The notes below the pieces were generated by a model that was not told where the DNA came from, did no database searches, and worked only from the letters and a program-made list of their open reading frames with translations. 64,000 nt of DNA from Ceratodon purpureus (Eukaryota > Streptophyta > Bryopsida > Pseudoditrichales > Ditrichaceae). A program made the translations under genes and the position numbers. How positions within the stretch are numbered: the first letter of the stretch is position 1; every line of letters starts with the position of its first letter. The DNA lies in assembly GCA_014871385.1 (NCBI GenBank), contig CM026426.1:75972866-76036865 (forward strand), read 5' to 3'. Positions 61,701 to 64,000 of this stretch are shown here, piece after piece.

Positions 61701-64000
61701 CTCAATAAGTACATCCCCTTGGAAAATGAACGTCCGAAATTTACCATAAAAATCCGACAATTCATTTTCGCGAGCTTAGCGGGCACATCCCCTCGGAAAT
61801 TGAACGTCCGAAATTTACCATAAAAATCCGGCAGTTCATTTTCGCGAGCTCAATGGGCACATCCCCTCGGAAATTGAACGTCCGAAATTTACCATAAAAA
61901 TCCGACAATTCCTTTTCGCGATCTCAATTGGCACATCGCCTCGGAAATTGAACGTCCAAAACTTAATTTTGAAATCCGACAGATCATTTTCGCGAGCCCA
62001 ATAAGCACATCCCCTCGGAAATTGAACGTCCGAACTTTACCATAAAAATCCGACACTTCATTTTCGCGAGCTCAATGGGCACATCCCTCGGAAATTGAAC
62101 GTCCGAAATTACACATAAAAATCCGACAGATCATTTGTGCGAGCTCAATTGGCACATCCCCTTGGAAATTGAACGTCCAAAACTTACCATAGAAATCCGA
62201 CAGATCATTTTCGCGAGCTCAATAAGTACATCCCCTTGGAAAATGAACGTCCGAAATTTACCATAAAAATCCGATAATTCATTTTCGCGAGCTTAGCGGG
62301 CACATCCCCTCGGAAATTGAACGTTTGAAATTTACCATAAAAATCCGGCAGTTCATTTTCGCGAGCTCAATGGGCACATCCCCTCGGAAATTGAACGTCC
62401 GAAATTTCACATAAAAATCGGACAGATCATTTTCGCGAGCTCAATGGGCACATCCCTCGGAAATTGAACGTTTGAAATTTACCATAAAAATCCGACAAAT
62501 CATTTTTGCGATCTCAATGGGCACATCCCCCCTGGAAATTGAACGTCCGAAATTTACCATAAAAATCCGACAGATCATTTTCGCGAGCTCAATGGGCACA
62601 TCCGACGGAAATTGAACGTCCAAAATTTACCATAAAAATTCGACAGTTCATTTTCCAAGCTCAATGGGCACATCCCCTCTGAAATTGAACGTCCGAAATT
62701 TCACATAAAAATCCGACACTTCATTTTGGCGAGCTCAATAAGTACATCCCCTAGGAAATTGAAAGTCGGAAATTTACCATAAAAATCCGATAGGTCATTT
62801 TCGCGAGCTCAATGGGCACATCCCCTCGGAAATTGAACGTCCGAAATTTCACATAAAAATCCGACAGATCATTTCTGCAAGCTCAATCGGCACATCCCCT
62901 CGGAAATTGAATGTCCGAGATTTACCATAAAAATCCGACAATTCATTTTCGCGAGCTTAATGGGCACATCCCCTCGGAAATTGAACGTCCGAAATTTACC
63001 ATAAAAAATCCGACAAATCATTTTCGCGAGCTCAATGGGCACATCCCCTCGGAAATTGAACGTCCGAAATTTACCATAAAAATCCGACAATTGATTTCGC
63101 GAGCTCAATGGGCACATCCCCCTCGGAAATTGAACGTCCAAAATTTACCATAAAAATCCGACAGTTCATTTCCAAGCTCAATGGGCACATCCCCTCGGAA
63201 ATTGAACGTTCGAAATTTCACATAAAAATCCGACACTTCATTTTCGCCTGCTCAATGGGCACATCCCTCGAAAATTGAACGTCGGAAACTTACCATAAAA
63301 ATCCGACAGAATCATTTTTGCGAGCTCAATGGGCACATCCCCCCGGAATTGAACGTCCGAAATTTACCATAAAAATCCGACAGATCATTCTCGCGAGCTC
63401 AATGGGCACATCCCCTCGGAAATTGAACGTCCAGAATTTCACATAAAAATCCGATTGATCATTATCCGCGAGCTCAATGGGCCACACCCCACGGAAATTG
63501 AACGTCCGAAATTTACCATAAAAATCCGGCAGTTCAGTTTCGCGAGCTCAATGGGCACATCCCCTCGGAAAATTAAACGTCCGAATTTCACATAAAAATC
63601 CGACAGATCATTTCGCGAGCTCAATGGGCACATCCCTCGGAAATTGAACGTCCGAAATTTACCATAAAAATCCGACAGATCATTTCGCGAGCTCAATGGG
63701 CAATCCCCGGAAATTGAACGTCCGAATTTACCATAAAAATCCGACAATTCATTTTCGCGAGCTCAATGGGCACATCCCCTCGAAATTGAACGTCCGAATT
63801 TACCATAAAAATCCGACAATTCATTTTCGCGATCTCAATGGCACATCCCTCGGAAATTGAACGTCCGAAATTTAATAAATCCGACATCATTTTCGCGAGC
63901 CAATGGGCACATCCCCTCGGAAATTGAACGTCCGAAACTTTACCATAAAAATCCGACACTCATTTTCGCGAGCTCAATGGGCACATCCCCTCGGAAATTG
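52761..64000 (+). repeat. Satellite higher-order repeats of about 2.3-2.9 kb, running off the window
   Basis: Long blocks recur with offsets near 2875 (52930 to 55805), 2653 (54992 to 57645), 2509 (57645 to 60154) and 2287 bp (60154 to 62441). The marker GATCAATTCAGGGAGCTC occurs near 53576, 54018 and 56598. Plus- and minus-strand ORFs of 60-100 aa recur at the same spacing and are by-products. From about 63000 single-base indels become frequent. Confidence 0.92.

Noticed and set aside
48212..63959. Open frames of 60-100 aa in the satellite, some recurring identically
   Set aside because: They arise because the 74-bp monomer (not a multiple of three) is open in some phases over a few units; they recur with the higher-order repeat and have no independent coding signal.
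41401..64000. CRISPR-like regular repeats
   Set aside because: The whole 74-bp unit is conserved with no unique spacers, and the context is eukaryotic.

Overview
This is a eukaryotic nuclear window, low in genes and rich in repeats. The evidence is GT-AG introns of about 75 to 1500 bp, TATA boxes, long AT-rich spacers, decayed CACTA (En/Spm) and Mutator-like (MULE) transposases, and a satellite array more than 22 kb long that runs off the right edge. The transposon mix and intron style suggest a plant-lineage genome, perhaps a non-seed plant such as a bryophyte. That assignment is an inference and is not proven here.

Layout. 0-3.5 kb: no supportable gene. 3.6-5.7 kb: an unrecognised multi-exon gene. 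8.4-10.9 kb: a CACTA transposase pseudogene with a 65-bp tandem duplication in its frame. 13.4-13.9 kb: a small two-exon basic protein. 14.1-21.2 kb (minus): a multi-exon gene joining a ParB-like DGNHR segment to a permuted (beta-class-like) DNA methyltransferase. 22.1-25.6 kb: a MULE transposase of over 1100 codons with one frameshift and four in-frame stops. 25.86-26.46 kb (minus) and 26.93-27.56 kb (plus): two divergent unrecognised genes. 28.8-30.05 kb and 33.6-35.0 kb (minus): a paralogous pair of small Cys-motif proteins with acidic, SUMO-interacting-motif-like tails and matching promoter and leader-intron layout. 35.2-36.0 kb: a G-rich TGAGGG array. 36.03-36.51 kb: an orphan ORF. 38.09-40.2 kb (minus): a second copy of the methyltransferase gene. 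40.4-41.3 kb: diverged satellite monomers in inverted orientation. 41.4-64.0 kb: a 74-bp satellite with higher-order repeats of about 2.3-2.9 kb.

The most interesting content is the two-copy ParB-like/DNA methyltransferase family, whose introns lie at the same positions and phases in both copies. With it goes a 14-bp palindrome, TGGCGCNNGCGCCA, that recurs about eleven times between 12.5 and 25.2 kb, seven of them inside two introns of that gene. Nearly every gene is interrupted by point nonsense codons that a single C-to-T or G-to-A change could produce, and satellite variants fall mainly at CpG. Both fit a heavily cytosine-methylated region decaying by deamination. Exon limits come from reading frames and splice consensus only; no transcript data were available.
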